Positions 8,954 through 18,068 of a stretch of 64,000 bases of DNA are shown here, piece by piece. The number at the start of each line of letters is the position of its first letter. Within the stretch, counting starts at the first letter, position 1. A program made the translations under genes and the position numbers. Origin of the DNA: Aromatoleum toluvorans (lineage in GTDB: Bacteria; Pseudomonadota; Gammaproteobacteria; Burkholderiales; Rhodocyclaceae); assembly GCF_012910905.1 (NCBI RefSeq), contig NZ_WTVN01000027.1, positions 1 through 64,000 of the forward strand. The letters run 5' to 3'. Under the pieces are notes generated by a model, which did not search any database, was not told the origin of the DNA, and saw nothing but the letters and a program-made list of their open reading frames with translations.

Positions 8954-10846
8954 ATGACGATGTACAAGGAGTTTCACCGCCGTTCCATCGACAAGCGCGA
9001 TGAGTTCTGGGCCGAGCAGGCCGGGCTCATCGACTGGAACAAGCCCGCGGAGCAGATCTGCGACTTTTCCAATCCGCCGTTCGTGAAATGGTTCAAGGGT
9101 GGCGAAACCAACCTTTGCTTCAACGCGGTGGACCGTCACGCCGCGCAGCGGCCGAACGACCGCGCGCTGGTCTACATTTCCACCGAGACCGACGAAGAGA
9201 AGGTCTACACGTTCGCCGAACTGCAGCGCGAAGTGGAGCGCATGGCGGCGATCTACCAGGACCTCGGCGTCCGGAAGGGTGACCGCGTCCTGATCTACAT
9301 GCCGATGATCGCCGAGGCGGCCTTCGCGATGCTCGCCTGCGCGCGCATCGGCGCCATCCACTCGGTGGTATTCGGCGGTTTTGCCGCCGGTTCGCTGGCC
9401 ACCCGCATCGACGATGCCAAGCCCGTCCTGATGGTGAGCTCGGATGCCGGCATGCGCAACGGCAAGCCGGTGCCGTACAAGCACCTCGTCGACGAAGCGT
9501 GCAAGCTCGCCGAATTCCCGCCGCAGAAGGTGCTGATCGTCGATCGCGGTCTCGACAAGGGCTTCCCAAAGGTCGCAGGCCGTGACATCGACTACGCCGA
9601 GCTGCGCGCGAGGCACATGGACGCCAAGGTGCCGGTGACCTGGCTCGAGTCGTCCGAACCCAGCTACATCCTGTACACGTCGGGCACCACCGGCAAGCCG
9701 AAGGGCGTGCAGCGCGACACCGGCGGCTATGCGGTCGCGCTCGCCGCGTCGATGAAGCACATCTTCACCGGCGACGCCGGCGAGACGATGTTCTCGACTT
9801 CCGACATCGGCTGGGTGGTCGGCCACAGCTACATCATCTACGGCCCGCTGCTCGCCGGCATGGCGACGGTGATGTACGAAGGCACGCCGCTGCGCCCGGA
9901 TGCCGGCATCTGGTGGCAGATCGTCGAGAAGTACAAGGTCACGGTGATGTTCTCGGCGCCGACCGCGGTGCGCGTGCTGAAGAAGCAGGATCCGGCCTTC
10001 CTCAAGAAGTACGACCTGTCCTCGCTCAAGCACCTGTTCCTCGCCGGCGAGCCGCTCGACGAGACCACGCACAAGTGGATCATGGACGAGCTGGGCATCC
10101 CGGTCATCGACAACTACTGGCAGACCGAAACGGGCTGGCCGATGCTCTCGGCGATCCGCGGCATCGAGAAGACGCCGATCAAGTACGGTTCGCCGAGCTT
10201 CCCGGTGTATGGCTACGACCTGCGCATCTTCCGCGAGGACGGCACCGAGTGCGGCCCCGACGAGAAGGGCATCGTCGGCGTCGTGCCGCCGCTGCCGCCG
10301 GGCTGCCTGTCGACGGTGTGGGGGCAGGACGACCGCTTCGTCAGCACCTATTTCACGCTGTTCAAGGATCCGGTGATCTTCTCGTCGTCCGACTGGGGCA
10401 TCAAGGATGCGGACGGGTACCACACGATCCTCGGCCGCATGGATGACGTCATCAACGTCGCCGGCCACCGCCTCGGCACGCGTGAAATCGAGGAAGCGAT
10501 CCAGGCACACGCGGCGATCGCCGAAGTCGCCGTCGTCGGCGTCGCCGACCAGCTCAAGGGCCAGATGCCGATGGCCTTCGCGGTGGTCAAGGACGCCTCG
10601 CGCGTCGACAGCGCCGAGAAGCGCATCGAGCTCGAGAAGGAAGTCATGAAGACCGTCGACAACCTCCTCGGCGCGATCGCCCGTCCGGCGCGCGTGCACT
10701 TCATCTCGGGCCTGCCGAAGACGCGTTCGGGCAAGATGCTGCGCCGCTCGATCCAGGCACTGGCAGAAGGCCGCGACGCAGGTGACCTGACGACGATCGA
10801 CGATCCGAGCACGCTGGAGCAGATCCGCAGCGCGCTCGCGAGCTGA
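8954..10846 (+). CDS. prpE: Propionate--CoA ligase
   Basis: 630 residues, ANL superfamily, acetyl/propionyl-CoA synthetase branch. It has the ACS-type N-terminus (EFWAEQAGLIDWNKP), nucleotide-binding YTSGTTGKPKGVQRDTGGY, the acyl-pocket region with TSDIGWVVGHSYIIYGPLL, the A5 motif DNYWQTETGWP, and the C-terminal hinge LGRMDDVINVAGHRLGTREIE with catalytic Lys in KTRSGKMLRR. VQRDTGG and the PrpE-type pocket favour propionate over acetate. The start at 8954 follows GGAGAGGAAG. No methylcitrate genes (prpB, prpC, prpD) are in the window. A rho-independent terminator follows at once. Confidence 0.9.
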   Translation: MTMYKEFHRRSIDKRDEFWAEQAGLIDWNKPAEQICDFSNPPFVKWFKGGETNLCFNAVDRHAAQRPNDRALVYISTETDEEKVYTFAELQREVERMAAIYQDLGVRKGDRVLIYMPMIAEAAFAMLACARIGAIHSVVFGGFAAGSLATRIDDAKPVLMVSSDAGMRNGKPVPYKHLVDEACKLAEFPPQKVLIVDRGLDKGFPKVAGRDIDYAELRARHMDAKVPVTWLESSEPSYILYTSGTTGKPKGVQRDTGGYAVALAASMKHIFTGDAGETMFSTSDIGWVVGHSYIIYGPLLAGMATVMYEGTPLRPDAGIWWQIVEKYKVTVMFSAPTAVRVLKKQDPAFLKKYDLSSLKHLFLAGEPLDETTHKWIMDELGIPVIDNYWQTETGWPMLSAIRGIEKTPIKYGSPSFPVYGYDLRIFREDGTECGPDEKGIVGVVPPLPPGCLSTVWGQDDRFVSTYFTLFKDPVIFSSSDWGIKDADGYHTILGRMDDVINVAGHRLGTREIEEAIQAHAAIAEVAVVGVADQLKGQMPMAFAVVKDASRVDSAEKRIELEKEVMKTVDNLLGAIARPARVHFISGLPKTRSGKMLRRSIQALAEGRDAGDLTTIDDPSTLEQIRSALAS

Positions 10847-10865
10847 CGAGAAGTCTCTGTAGGCA

Positions 10866-10894
10866 GAAAACCGCGCCACGGCGCGGTTTTTTTT
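10866..10894 (+). terminator. Rho-independent terminator of prpE
   Basis: GC-rich stem CCGCGCC-ACG-GCGCGG flanked by AAAA and followed by eight T residues, 20 nt after the prpE stop. It reads as a strong plus-strand terminator, and the A/T flanks also extend the stem. Confidence 0.9.
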
Positions 10895-10926
10895 GAGCGC
10901 GACGAGGAGATCTCCCCGACGGGGCG

Positions 10927-11682
10927 TCAAGCTTCAGCCACGCCCTCGCATGCGGACTCCATGTCTTCCTGAATCGCCCGCCACATCGGCCTCAGCAGAA
11001 AGCGCATGCCCTTGATGATGCCCTGCACGTCCATCATCGACGGAATACGGGTTCCGCGGTGTTCGACCGGACCGCCGATCTGCCGGACATCGACCCCCAG
11101 TTTTGCGAAATGCGAGGCGAGGCGGGGTTCGGTCAGCACGAAAAGCGTTTCGATGCCGGCGCGTTCGGCAAGGGCGATCGCCCCCAGATACAGGCCTATG
11201 GGAATGTACGGGAAGCGCGGCTGTTGCGTCGTGCCGAAATCCTCGTCGCGGATCGGCGCGACGGCAAGCGACTCGCCGCGACGACGCCTGTAGGCGGCGC
11301 GCACGGCCAGCCGGGACACTTCGGCGATCCGGTCGCGGGGCAGGCGCGACGGGTCGACGATCGAGCGGTCCAGGGTCGCCGCGCAGGTCCGCTCGAAGGG
11401 AAGGGGGGCGTCGGGCTCGTCCGAACTCGTGAGCACAACGCGGGTGCATCCGACCGGTCTGGCTGGCTCGGAACTCGTGCGCAGCAGGCAATGCATGCTG
11501 TGCGCATCGTACTCGTCGGTTTCCCGCCGATCCGGACGCACCGGTTCGAAACCGAGGTCCTCGCAGTACACCTCATGCCGAATGCGGAAGACGGCCTCGC
11601 GCAGCGGGTCGTCGGTCGCCGGATGGATCTGGAAATACTTCCTGAAACCGTGGCCGAGATTGAAGCGGTCGAACAGATGCAT
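10927..11682 (-). CDS. PEP-CTERM/exosortase system-associated acyltransferase
   Basis: 251 residues, GNAT/autoinducer-synthase-like fold. The motif VFRIRHEVYCEDLGFEP followed by DEYDAHSMHCLLR is typical of the exosortase-associated acyltransferase family; R-x-x-V-[FY]-C-[ED] also recalls LuxI synthases. The start at 11682 has AGGGGGC upstream; the frame is open 39 codons further but without similarity. In other genomes such genes accompany EpsH/exosortase and PEP-CTERM protein loci, where the product may be an N-acyl amino acid or glycan modification. No exosortase is in this window. The next gene upstream on the same strand is a lytic transglycosylase. Confidence 0.8.
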   Translation of the reverse strand: MHLFDRFNLGHGFRKYFQIHPATDDPLREAVFRIRHEVYCEDLGFEPVRPDRRETDEYDAHSMHCLLRTSSEPARPVGCTRVVLTSSDEPDAPLPFERTCAATLDRSIVDPSRLPRDRIAEVSRLAVRAAYRRRRGESLAVAPIRDEDFGTTQQPRFPYIPIGLYLGAIALAERAGIETLFVLTEPRLASHFAKLGVDVRQIGGPVEHRGTRIPSMMDVQGIIKGMRFLLRPMWRAIQEDMESACEGVAEA

Positions 11683-11838
11683 CTTGCCCCCTGGAGTTCG
11701 TTGTCCTTGAAACAAGTAGCGTTGCATTCTATGCAGGCGTTGCCGCCTGCGCAGTGAAGCACTTCCTCTTTTATCGCTATCGAGCGTTTGCGCGGGCATC
11801 CGCGCCGGCGCGTGCGAGCCCCGATCGGTCGCGGGGAG

Positions 11839-12561
11839 TCAGCAGCACGAGGACGCCCGCCGTGGCACCCCCGGCAGGGCGTCGTCGGAGGGAGCCTGGC
11901 GGCGAAACGCGCTGTAGTGGTTCAGCACCATCGGCACGTAGGTGACGGTCTCGGCGAATGGCGGTATGGCGTTGCCGTAGCGCTCGACCGCCCCCTCACC
12001 CGCGTTGTAGGCGGCCAGCGCCAGCGGCAGCGAGTCGAAGCGGTCGATCAGCTCGCGAAGGTAGCGGGCTCCCCCGGCGAGATTCTGGCGGGGGTCCAGC
12101 GGGTCGGTGACGCCGAAGCGTGCGGCCGTCGCCGGCATCAGCTGCATGAGGCCCAGCGCGCCTTTGGGGGAACGCGCCTGGTGGTCGAAGCGGCTTTCGA
12201 CAAAGGCGACGGCTTTGACCAGCTCGGGGTCCAGCCGATTCTGTCGGGCGACATCGTGAATAAGAGGCGTGAACCGCTCCGGGGGGCGCGGCGGGATCCT
12301 TGCCGGCGGTGCGGTGCTGCGCCTGGGCGTGTCGAGGTTGAGAAGCAGGCGGTGGCGCGAGTCGCTGGCTGCGTCGCTGAAGTTGAAGACGCCGCGCTCG
12401 TCGGCGAAGCCATACAGCCGATCAGCCCACGACGGGCTGGCGGCCGAGGCGGCGATTGCCGCCACGAGCCACACCGTACCCCGAAAAACGGCACGACGTG
12501 CGAGGCACGGCGCGGGCAAGCGGGGAGTGGGGAGCACACCCGGGATTGTCGGCCTTCTCAT
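11839..12561 (-). CDS. Exported lytic transglycosylase (SLT family)
   Basis: 240 residues. The start (MRRPTIPGV) is preceded by GGAGGGCCA. The N-terminal signal peptide (VWLVAAIAASAASPSWA) is followed by a short DUF4124-like segment (DRLYGFADERGVFNFSD). The SLT domain starts near residue 95: IHDVARQNRLDPELVKAVAFVESRFD holds the catalytic Glu of the ES motif, and GALGLMQLMPATAARFGV and ALAAYNAGEGAVERYG are the other SLT motifs. It cleaves peptidoglycan in the periplasm. Upstream and divergent is the type II secretion-like operon, whose envelope-spanning machine may need wall remodelling; that link is inference. Confidence 0.9.
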   Translation of the reverse strand: MRRPTIPGVLPTPRLPAPCLARRAVFRGTVWLVAAIAASAASPSWADRLYGFADERGVFNFSDAASDSRHRLLLNLDTPRRSTAPPARIPPRPPERFTPLIHDVARQNRLDPELVKAVAFVESRFDHQARSPKGALGLMQLMPATAARFGVTDPLDPRQNLAGGARYLRELIDRFDSLPLALAAYNAGEGAVERYGNAIPPFAETVTYVPMVLNHYSAFRRQAPSDDALPGVPRRASSCC

Positions 12562-12806
12562 TGGCCCTCCGTTTGACAGTGCCCGTCGTCTGAGGTCGTA
12601 TATGACCAGTGTGGCACTTCTGCCGCGAACGCGCCTCAGTATGTAGGAATTTGGTTGCACTTTGTGTGCTAACGTTGGCGTCAATTTCGTGCGAGCAGGA
12701 CTTTTCACGCTGGGCGGGCATTCTCTGCGCTGCGCTCGAGTATCTCCGGCGGGGGACGCCCGGGGGCTACGATCGATGCCGCGTCGCAGGGCTATACAGG
12801 TGATGC

Positions 12807-13982
12807 ATGCGTTATCGCGTCAGGGCGGTGGGATCTGCCGGAGCGGTCGTCGAAACCGAGCTCGAGGCGGGATGTGAGGCGGACGTGCGGGCGCTGGCCG
12901 AGGCGCGGGGCCTGTCCGTTCTCTCGCTGAAGGCGCTGGAGCGCAGCGGGGGGCGCAGCCGTTTTCCGCTGCTGCTTTTCAACCAGCAGTTGCTGGCGTT
13001 GCTGCATGCCGGCATTCCCCTTGCCGAGGCGATTTCGGCGCTGGTCGAGAAGGAGCGTTGGCCGGCGATCCGGTCCGTGCTCCAGAGCTTGCGCGACGCG
13101 CTGCGCGAGGGGCGCAGCCTGTCGAGCGCGTTGGAGTCGGCACCGCAGGTGTTTCCGAACCTTTACGTCGCGCTGATCCGCGCGGCCGAGCGCACCAGCG
13201 ATCTGGAGCGCGCGATTGCGCGCTTCATCGCCTACCAGGAGGACGGCGAGCGCCTGCGCGACAAGCTGCTCAGCGCGGCCATCTACCCCTTGCTGCTGGT
13301 CGGCGTGGGTGGTCTGGTGGTGCTGTTCCTGCTCGGCTACGTCGTGCCGCGCTTCTCGCACATTTACCAGAACGTGGGCAGCAATCTGCCCTGGATGTCG
13401 CTGCTGCTGCTCGAGTGGGGGCAGTTCGTGGAGAAACACGCCTTGCTGCTGGGCGTGATCATGCTGGCGATCCTGGGTGGGGGGGCGCTGGTGGTGCGCA
13501 ATCCGGCCTTGTGGGCGACGGTCGGACGCTACATGTGGAGGATGCCCTTCGTCGGTGAGCGCATGCGGGTGTTCCAGCTCGCACGTTTCTACCGCACGGT
13601 GGGAATGCTGCTGTCGGGCGGCATCCCGGTCGTGACGGCGCTCGGGATGGTGTCGGGGCTGCTTTCGCCGCCGCTGCAGGTGAGTCTGGCTGCGGCGATT
13701 GCGGCGATTCGCGAGGGGCGCAGTTTCTCGTCTACGCTGGCAATGCGCGGCCTGACGACGCCGGTGGCGCTGCGCATGCTGGAGGTCGGCGAACATGCCG
13801 GGAATCTGGGCGAGATGCTGACGCGCGCGGCCGAATTTCACGAAGAGGATACGGCGCGGCAGGTAGAGTGGCTCACACGCCTGTTCGGTCCTCTGCTGAT
13901 GTTGCTGATCGGTTGTGCGATCGGCCTGATCGTGGTGCTCATGTACATTCCAATCTTCCTGCTGGCAGAGAGCATTCGATGA
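12807..13982 (+). CDS. gspF: Type II secretion/MSHA-like inner membrane platform protein GspF
   Basis: 391 residues. It has two repeats of the GspF/PilC domain (about 55-175 and 255-380), each followed by hydrophobic segments: LLLVGVGGLVVLFLLGYVVP, ALLLGVIMLAILGGGALVV and the C-terminal MLLIGCAIGLIVVLMYIPIF. Motifs LLALLHAGIPLAEAI and the second-copy FYRTVGMLLSGGIPVVTAL are diagnostic. It is the cytoplasmic membrane platform that couples the GspE ATPase to pseudopilus assembly. First gene of a ten-gene operon; its stop overlaps the gspE start (ATGA). Confidence 0.92.
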   Translation: MRYRVRAVGSAGAVVETELEAGCEADVRALAEARGLSVLSLKALERSGGRSRFPLLLFNQQLLALLHAGIPLAEAISALVEKERWPAIRSVLQSLRDALREGRSLSSALESAPQVFPNLYVALIRAAERTSDLERAIARFIAYQEDGERLRDKLLSAAIYPLLLVGVGGLVVLFLLGYVVPRFSHIYQNVGSNLPWMSLLLLEWGQFVEKHALLLGVIMLAILGGGALVVRNPALWATVGRYMWRMPFVGERMRVFQLARFYRTVGMLLSGGIPVVTALGMVSGLLSPPLQVSLAAAIAAIREGRSFSSTLAMRGLTTPVALRMLEVGEHAGNLGEMLTRAAEFHEEDTARQVEWLTRLFGPLLMLLIGCAIGLIVVLMYIPIFLLAESIR

Positions 13983-15652
13983 GCGAATCGCTGACGGCGA
14001 AGCTTGCTCCCGCCCCCTTTACCGCGACGGAACTGGCGGCCGCGTCGGCGGGCGGCGAGCGTGTGATCGACGGGCTTGCGAAGCTCGAGCCCGATCCCGC
14101 GCTGCGCGTCGTGCGGCTGGCGTGCGCGCTCGGGCTGACGTCCATCGGGCATGGGCGTCTGATGGCGCTCGAGCCGGATTTTTCCGCGATTCCGTTCGAG
14201 ATGGCGCTGAGTCGCGAGTGCGTCGCGCTGCGGGGCGAGGACGGCGGCTTGCTCGTCGCGATCGCGGATCCCTTCAACTCCGATCTGCTCGATGGCCTGG
14301 GAGCCCGCCTCGGCGAGCCCTACGAGCTGGTTCTGGCGGATCGCGACGATCTCGCGGCCTGCCTCGCACGCCACGAGGACGAGGTTCGCCGCGCGGCCGG
14401 CGTGATCGAGGCGCAGGACGAGGGGCGTGAGGGCGACGGCGTCGAGGACCTTTCGCTCAAGCGCATCAGCGCCGACGCGAGTCCGGTCGTCAAGCTCGTC
14501 AATTCGACGCTTTACGATGCGCTGAAGCAGCTCGCGAGCGACATTCACCTGGAATCGGTGCCGGGCGGACTGGTGATCAAGTACCGTCTCGACGGGGTGC
14601 TGGTGCGTGTGGGCGGGGCGCAGGGCGTCGAGCTCGCGGAGCAGGTCATCTCCCGCATCAAGGTCATGGCGGAGCTCGACATTGCCGAGCGCCGGGTGCC
14701 GCAGGACGGGCGCTTCAAGGTGCGTTCGGGCGGGCGCGAGATCGATTTCCGCGTGTCGATCATGCCGAGCATCCATGGCGAGGATGCGGTGCTGCGGATT
14801 CTCGACAAGGAGCATCTCAGCCGCGAAATGAGCGGATTGACGCTCGAGACTCTGGGGTTCGACGACGACGCGCGGGCGGCGCTGCGCCATCTCGCGAGCG
14901 AGCCGTACGGGATGCTGCTGGTCACGGGACCGACCGGATCGGGCAAGACCACGACGCTGTACGCCACCCTGGCGGAGACCAATCAGGGGCTGGACAAGAT
15001 CGTGACCATCGAGGATCCGGTCGAGTACCAGTTGAACGGGGTGCTGCAGATCCCGGTGAATGAGAAGAAGGGGCTGACGTTTGCGCGCGGCTTGAGGTCG
15101 ATCCTGCGGCACGACCCGGACAAGATCATGGTGGGCGAGATCCGCGACGGCGAAACGGCCGAAATCGCCGTGCAGGCCGCGCTCACCGGACACCTGGTGT
15201 TCACCACCGTGCACGCGAACAATGTCTTCGATGTCATGGGGCGCTTCACCCACATGGGCATCGATCCGTTCAACCTCGTCGCCGCGCTGAACGGCATCGT
15301 GGCCCAGCGCCTGTTGCGCATCAACTGCCCGTACTGCACGGAGGATGTGCGGCCGGATGCGCAGCTGATCGCCCGGTCGCGCATCGGCGACGCGAGCGGA
15401 TACCGGTTCCGGGCGGGGCATGGCTGCGGTCAGTGTCGCGGATCGGGGTTCCGCGGACGGCGGGCGGTGGCCGAGGTCTTGCTCCTCGATGACGAAATCC
15501 GCGAACTGATCGTCGCGCGCGCGTCGATCCGCATGGTCAAGGAGGCGGCCCGCCAGAGCGGTTTCCGGGGGCTGCGGGAGGCAGCGCTGGCGCTGGTTGC
15601 CGCGGGGGAGACGACGCTGCAGGAGGTGAACCGTGTCACGCTTCTCGGCTGA
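13979..15652 (+). CDS. gspE: Type II secretion/MSHA-like assembly ATPase GspE
   Basis: 557 residues, hexameric traffic ATPase. The N-terminal GspE-N/MshE-like domain is followed by the ATPase core: Walker A GPTGSGKTTTLYATL near residue 317, Asp box TIEDPVEYQ, Walker B LRHDPDKIMVGEIRD and His box LTGHLVFTTVHANN. A zinc-binding loop is present, CPYC near 450 and CGQC near 485. The start at 13979 overlaps the gspF stop. It powers pseudopilin assembly from the cytoplasmic face. Confidence 0.93.
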   Translation: MSESLTAKLAPAPFTATELAAASAGGERVIDGLAKLEPDPALRVVRLACALGLTSIGHGRLMALEPDFSAIPFEMALSRECVALRGEDGGLLVAIADPFNSDLLDGLGARLGEPYELVLADRDDLAACLARHEDEVRRAAGVIEAQDEGREGDGVEDLSLKRISADASPVVKLVNSTLYDALKQLASDIHLESVPGGLVIKYRLDGVLVRVGGAQGVELAEQVISRIKVMAELDIAERRVPQDGRFKVRSGGREIDFRVSIMPSIHGEDAVLRILDKEHLSREMSGLTLETLGFDDDARAALRHLASEPYGMLLVTGPTGSGKTTTLYATLAETNQGLDKIVTIEDPVEYQLNGVLQIPVNEKKGLTFARGLRSILRHDPDKIMVGEIRDGETAEIAVQAALTGHLVFTTVHANNVFDVMGRFTHMGIDPFNLVAALNGIVAQRLLRINCPYCTEDVRPDAQLIARSRIGDASGYRFRAGHGCGQCRGSGFRGRRAVAEVLLLDDEIRELIVARASIRMVKEAARQSGFRGLREAALALVAAGETTLQEVNRVTLLG

Positions 15653-16358
15653 GTCGCCCCGGGTGTTGATCGAGAAGGACGAGATCCGCGTCGGGCACGG
15701 CGCGGCGCAGAAACGGTTCGCCTACGAGTGGTCCCCGGATACTGCGCTGGCGGCTTGGGCGTCGGACCCGCAAGGGGGCGTGCAGCGCGGATCGCGCTGG
15801 GACGTGGTGTTCGCCGACGTGCTGGTGCGTTATCTGGTCGTCCAGTGGCCGGCGGGCCTGCGCGGCGGGGCGGAGCGCGAGGCTTACCTCGCACACCGCT
15901 TCCGCGAAGTGCATGGGGTGGCGGCGCCTGACTGGCGTATCGTCGTCGAACGCAGCGTGACTGCGGTCCCGGCGATTGCCTGTGCCGTCCCGGCCGTACA
16001 CGTCGAGGCCGTCGCGGCGTGGGGCCGCGAGCGCCGTCTGCGGCTCGGCAGCGTTACCGGCGAGTTCCTGGCTGTCTACAACCGCGTGCGCCCGGCGTTG
16101 GAGCATCCCTTCGGTGCGCTCGCGGTGCAACGCAACGGGCGCATCACGCTGGGGCTGTGGGGGGACGCCCGATGGCAGGCCCTGCGCAGCCAGCCGCTCG
16201 GCCCGGCGGGGGATGCCTCGCTCGCCCTGTATCTCGAATCGCTGGCCGTGAGTGCGGAGCGGCAGGGTGAGCCGGGGGTTCTCTACTGCGTGGGCGAGGG
16301 GCCGGCCGTGCCGGCCGGATGGCGGAAGGTGGTTCTGGACGCTGAGGGGTGGGTGTGA
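15633..16358 (+). CDS. PilM/GspL-like assembly protein of the secretion operon
   Basis: 241 residues. A GTG start at 15633 with AGGAGG six bases upstream lies inside the last codons of gspE. The sequence is divergent with no strong motif and no membrane segment. Its place between gspE and a PilN-like gene is that of the actin-like PilM/MshI/GspL-N protein, and its length suits a reduced version of that fold. The assignment rests mainly on gene order. Confidence 0.55.
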   Translation: MSRFSAESPRVLIEKDEIRVGHGAAQKRFAYEWSPDTALAAWASDPQGGVQRGSRWDVVFADVLVRYLVVQWPAGLRGGAEREAYLAHRFREVHGVAAPDWRIVVERSVTAVPAIACAVPAVHVEAVAAWGRERRLRLGSVTGEFLAVYNRVRPALEHPFGALAVQRNGRITLGLWGDARWQALRSQPLGPAGDASLALYLESLAVSAERQGEPGVLYCVGEGPAVPAGWRKVVLDAEGWV

Positions 16359-16900
16359 TGCGGCGGGTTCCCCTTCCGGTCGATCTCGACCTGCTGCAGA
16401 CGCGCCGTCGCGTGAGCATGGCGGGGTGGGGATTGCTCGTGGCCGGGCTCGTGGCATGTGCGGTCGGGATTACGGCCTTCCGCCAGGCGAGTGCCGAAAT
16501 CGACGAGCGCGAGGTCGCGATGCTGCACGCCCGCGACGCGGCTCGGCGCGCCACCCCCGCGGCGGCCGGCGCAAAGGACCAGGTCGGCGCCGACGAGGCC
16601 AAGGCGGCCCTGGGGGTCGCGGCGCGCCTGAATGCCGACTGGGGCGGCATGATCGGGGGTGTTGCGGCGGCGCAGGGTGACGGAGTAACGTGGGTGAGCC
16701 TGCAGGCCGATCAGGCGCGCGACGGACTCAATGTCACTGGTGTGGCGCGTTCGCTGGCGGAAGTGTTCGAGTTTCTTGCCAGGCTCGGCGAGGTGCCGGG
16801 GGTTCGCGATGCGCGACTCGCGAACTACGAATGGGTGCAGGTCGGCAGCCGGAATGCAGTGCAGTTCACCGCGAACGCGAAATGGAGTGCTCGTCCATGA
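16358..16900 (+). CDS. PilN-like membrane assembly protein
   Basis: 180 residues. The PilN-type opening (PVDLDLLQTRRR) is followed by one membrane segment (MAGWGLLVAGLVACAVGITAF), a coiled-coil-prone stretch and a ferredoxin-like periplasmic domain ending with VPGVRDARLANYEW, as in PilN and GspL C-terminal domains. The ATG at 16358 overlaps the preceding stop (TGATG); another start three codons upstream is possible. It links the cytoplasmic ATPase side to the periplasmic PilO/PilP-like proteins. Confidence 0.7.
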   Translation: MRRVPLPVDLDLLQTRRRVSMAGWGLLVAGLVACAVGITAFRQASAEIDEREVAMLHARDAARRATPAAAGAKDQVGADEAKAALGVAARLNADWGGMIGGVAAAQGDGVTWVSLQADQARDGLNVTGVARSLAEVFEFLARLGEVPGVRDARLANYEWVQVGSRNAVQFTANAKWSARP

Positions 16901-17559
16901 TCGGCGTGAGAGGACTGTGTGCGCGCTTTCGTCCAGTGGGGCCGTCTGCCGTCGTGCCGGCGGACGGGGGGATGTTCGCCACGGACAAGGCTCCGCGGGC
17001 TGCGGCGCGGGACCGCTCGGGCGTCGTGCTCGTGAAGGAATACGCCGGGCGTTTCGCCATGAATGCGGGCCTTCCCGGCGCGCTGGGCGTGTTCCTGCTG
17101 GTGGCGGCGGTGCTGGGCGCCTACGTCGGGCAGGTGGTGAACGACGGCCGTGCGGCGGCGCTTGACGAGGAGCGGCTTCGACTGGCGCGCAGCGCGAGCG
17201 CCCCCGCCGCCGGGCCGGATGAGCGGGCGCAACTGGCTGCGTTCCTCGAACGATTCCCGCCTGCGACGGCACTTCCCGAGAGCCTGCGTCGCCTGAACGA
17301 GCACGCCGCCGCGCACGGGATCAACCTGCAGCGCACCGATTACAACAGCAGCGCCGTCGCCGGCACATCGCTGACGCAGGTCAGTCTCGCCATTCCGGTG
17401 CAGGCCGACGCGGACGCGATTTACGCGTGGCTGGGGGCGCTGTTGCGGGAGATGCCGGAGATTGCGCTGGATTCGGTGAGCCTCAAGCGCGACTCGACCG
17501 AGACCGCGCGCGTCGAGGCCGAGATCCGCCTGCAGCTCTACCTGCGGGGGCGTTCATGA
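16897..17559 (+). CDS. PilO/GspM-like membrane assembly protein
   Basis: 220 residues. An unusually long cytoplasmic N-terminus (~55 residues) precedes one membrane segment (LPGALGVFLLVAAVLGAYVG), a helical stretch (DEERLRLARSASAP) and a ferredoxin-like domain with PESLRRLNEHAAAHGINLQ near 130, the pattern of PilO/MshK-like proteins. The ATG at 16897 overlaps the previous stop (ATGA). It probably dimerises with the PilN-like protein. Confidence 0.65.
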   Translation: MIGVRGLCARFRPVGPSAVVPADGGMFATDKAPRAAARDRSGVVLVKEYAGRFAMNAGLPGALGVFLLVAAVLGAYVGQVVNDGRAAALDEERLRLARSASAPAAGPDERAQLAAFLERFPPATALPESLRRLNEHAAAHGINLQRTDYNSSAVAGTSLTQVSLAIPVQADADAIYAWLGALLREMPEIALDSVSLKRDSTETARVEAEIRLQLYLRGRS

Positions 17560-18068
17560 ACATGCGCCAGGCGCTGCTCGCAGTCGTGCTCCTGGCGACG
17601 CTGGCTGCCAGCTGGTGGGCGCTCGAAGAGGATGGGAGGGATCGCGCCGTCGTGCAGCCCGTCGAACGCGCCACCCGGCAGCCGGCCGGGACTGCGCGGG
17701 GCGAGGGCGCCGATGCGCGGTCAACGGTATCGGGGAACGGTCTGGCGCCCCTCGCAGGCGAACGGGCGCCGTGGCCGGAACTGACCGACCGGCTGGCGCG
17801 CATCGTGAGCTTTGCGCCCCCACCGCCGCCGGCGTCGACGGTGCGTGCCGAGCCGCAGGCCCCGCCGTTGCCGTTCCGCTACGTCGGGATCATCGAGGAT
17901 GCGCAGGGCACGGCCGTATTTCTTCTCGATGGCACGCAAGTGCGCATGGCGCGTCCCGGCGAGGAGGTCGCCAGTCGTTACAGGCTCGAACGCATCACTC
18001 CCGCTGCCGTTGAATTCACCTATCTGCCGCTCAAGAAAGTGCAGACCCTCGATCGCCTGAACCCATGA
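17556..18068 (+). CDS. PilP/GspC-like periplasmic connector
   Basis: 170 residues. It has one N-terminal membrane anchor (QALLAVVLLATLAASWWALEE), a low-complexity linker and a C-terminal beta domain (about 110-165): PLPFRYVGIIEDAQGTAVFLLDGTQVRMARPGEEV. This is the homology-region fold of GspC/PilP that contacts the secretin. Start and stop overlap both neighbours by ATGA-type junctions. It bridges the inner-membrane platform to the secretin. Confidence 0.7.
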   Translation: MNMRQALLAVVLLATLAASWWALEEDGRDRAVVQPVERATRQPAGTARGEGADARSTVSGNGLAPLAGERAPWPELTDRLARIVSFAPPPPPASTVRAEPQAPPLPFRYVGIIEDAQGTAVFLLDGTQVRMARPGEEVASRYRLERITPAAVEFTYLPLKKVQTLDRLNP

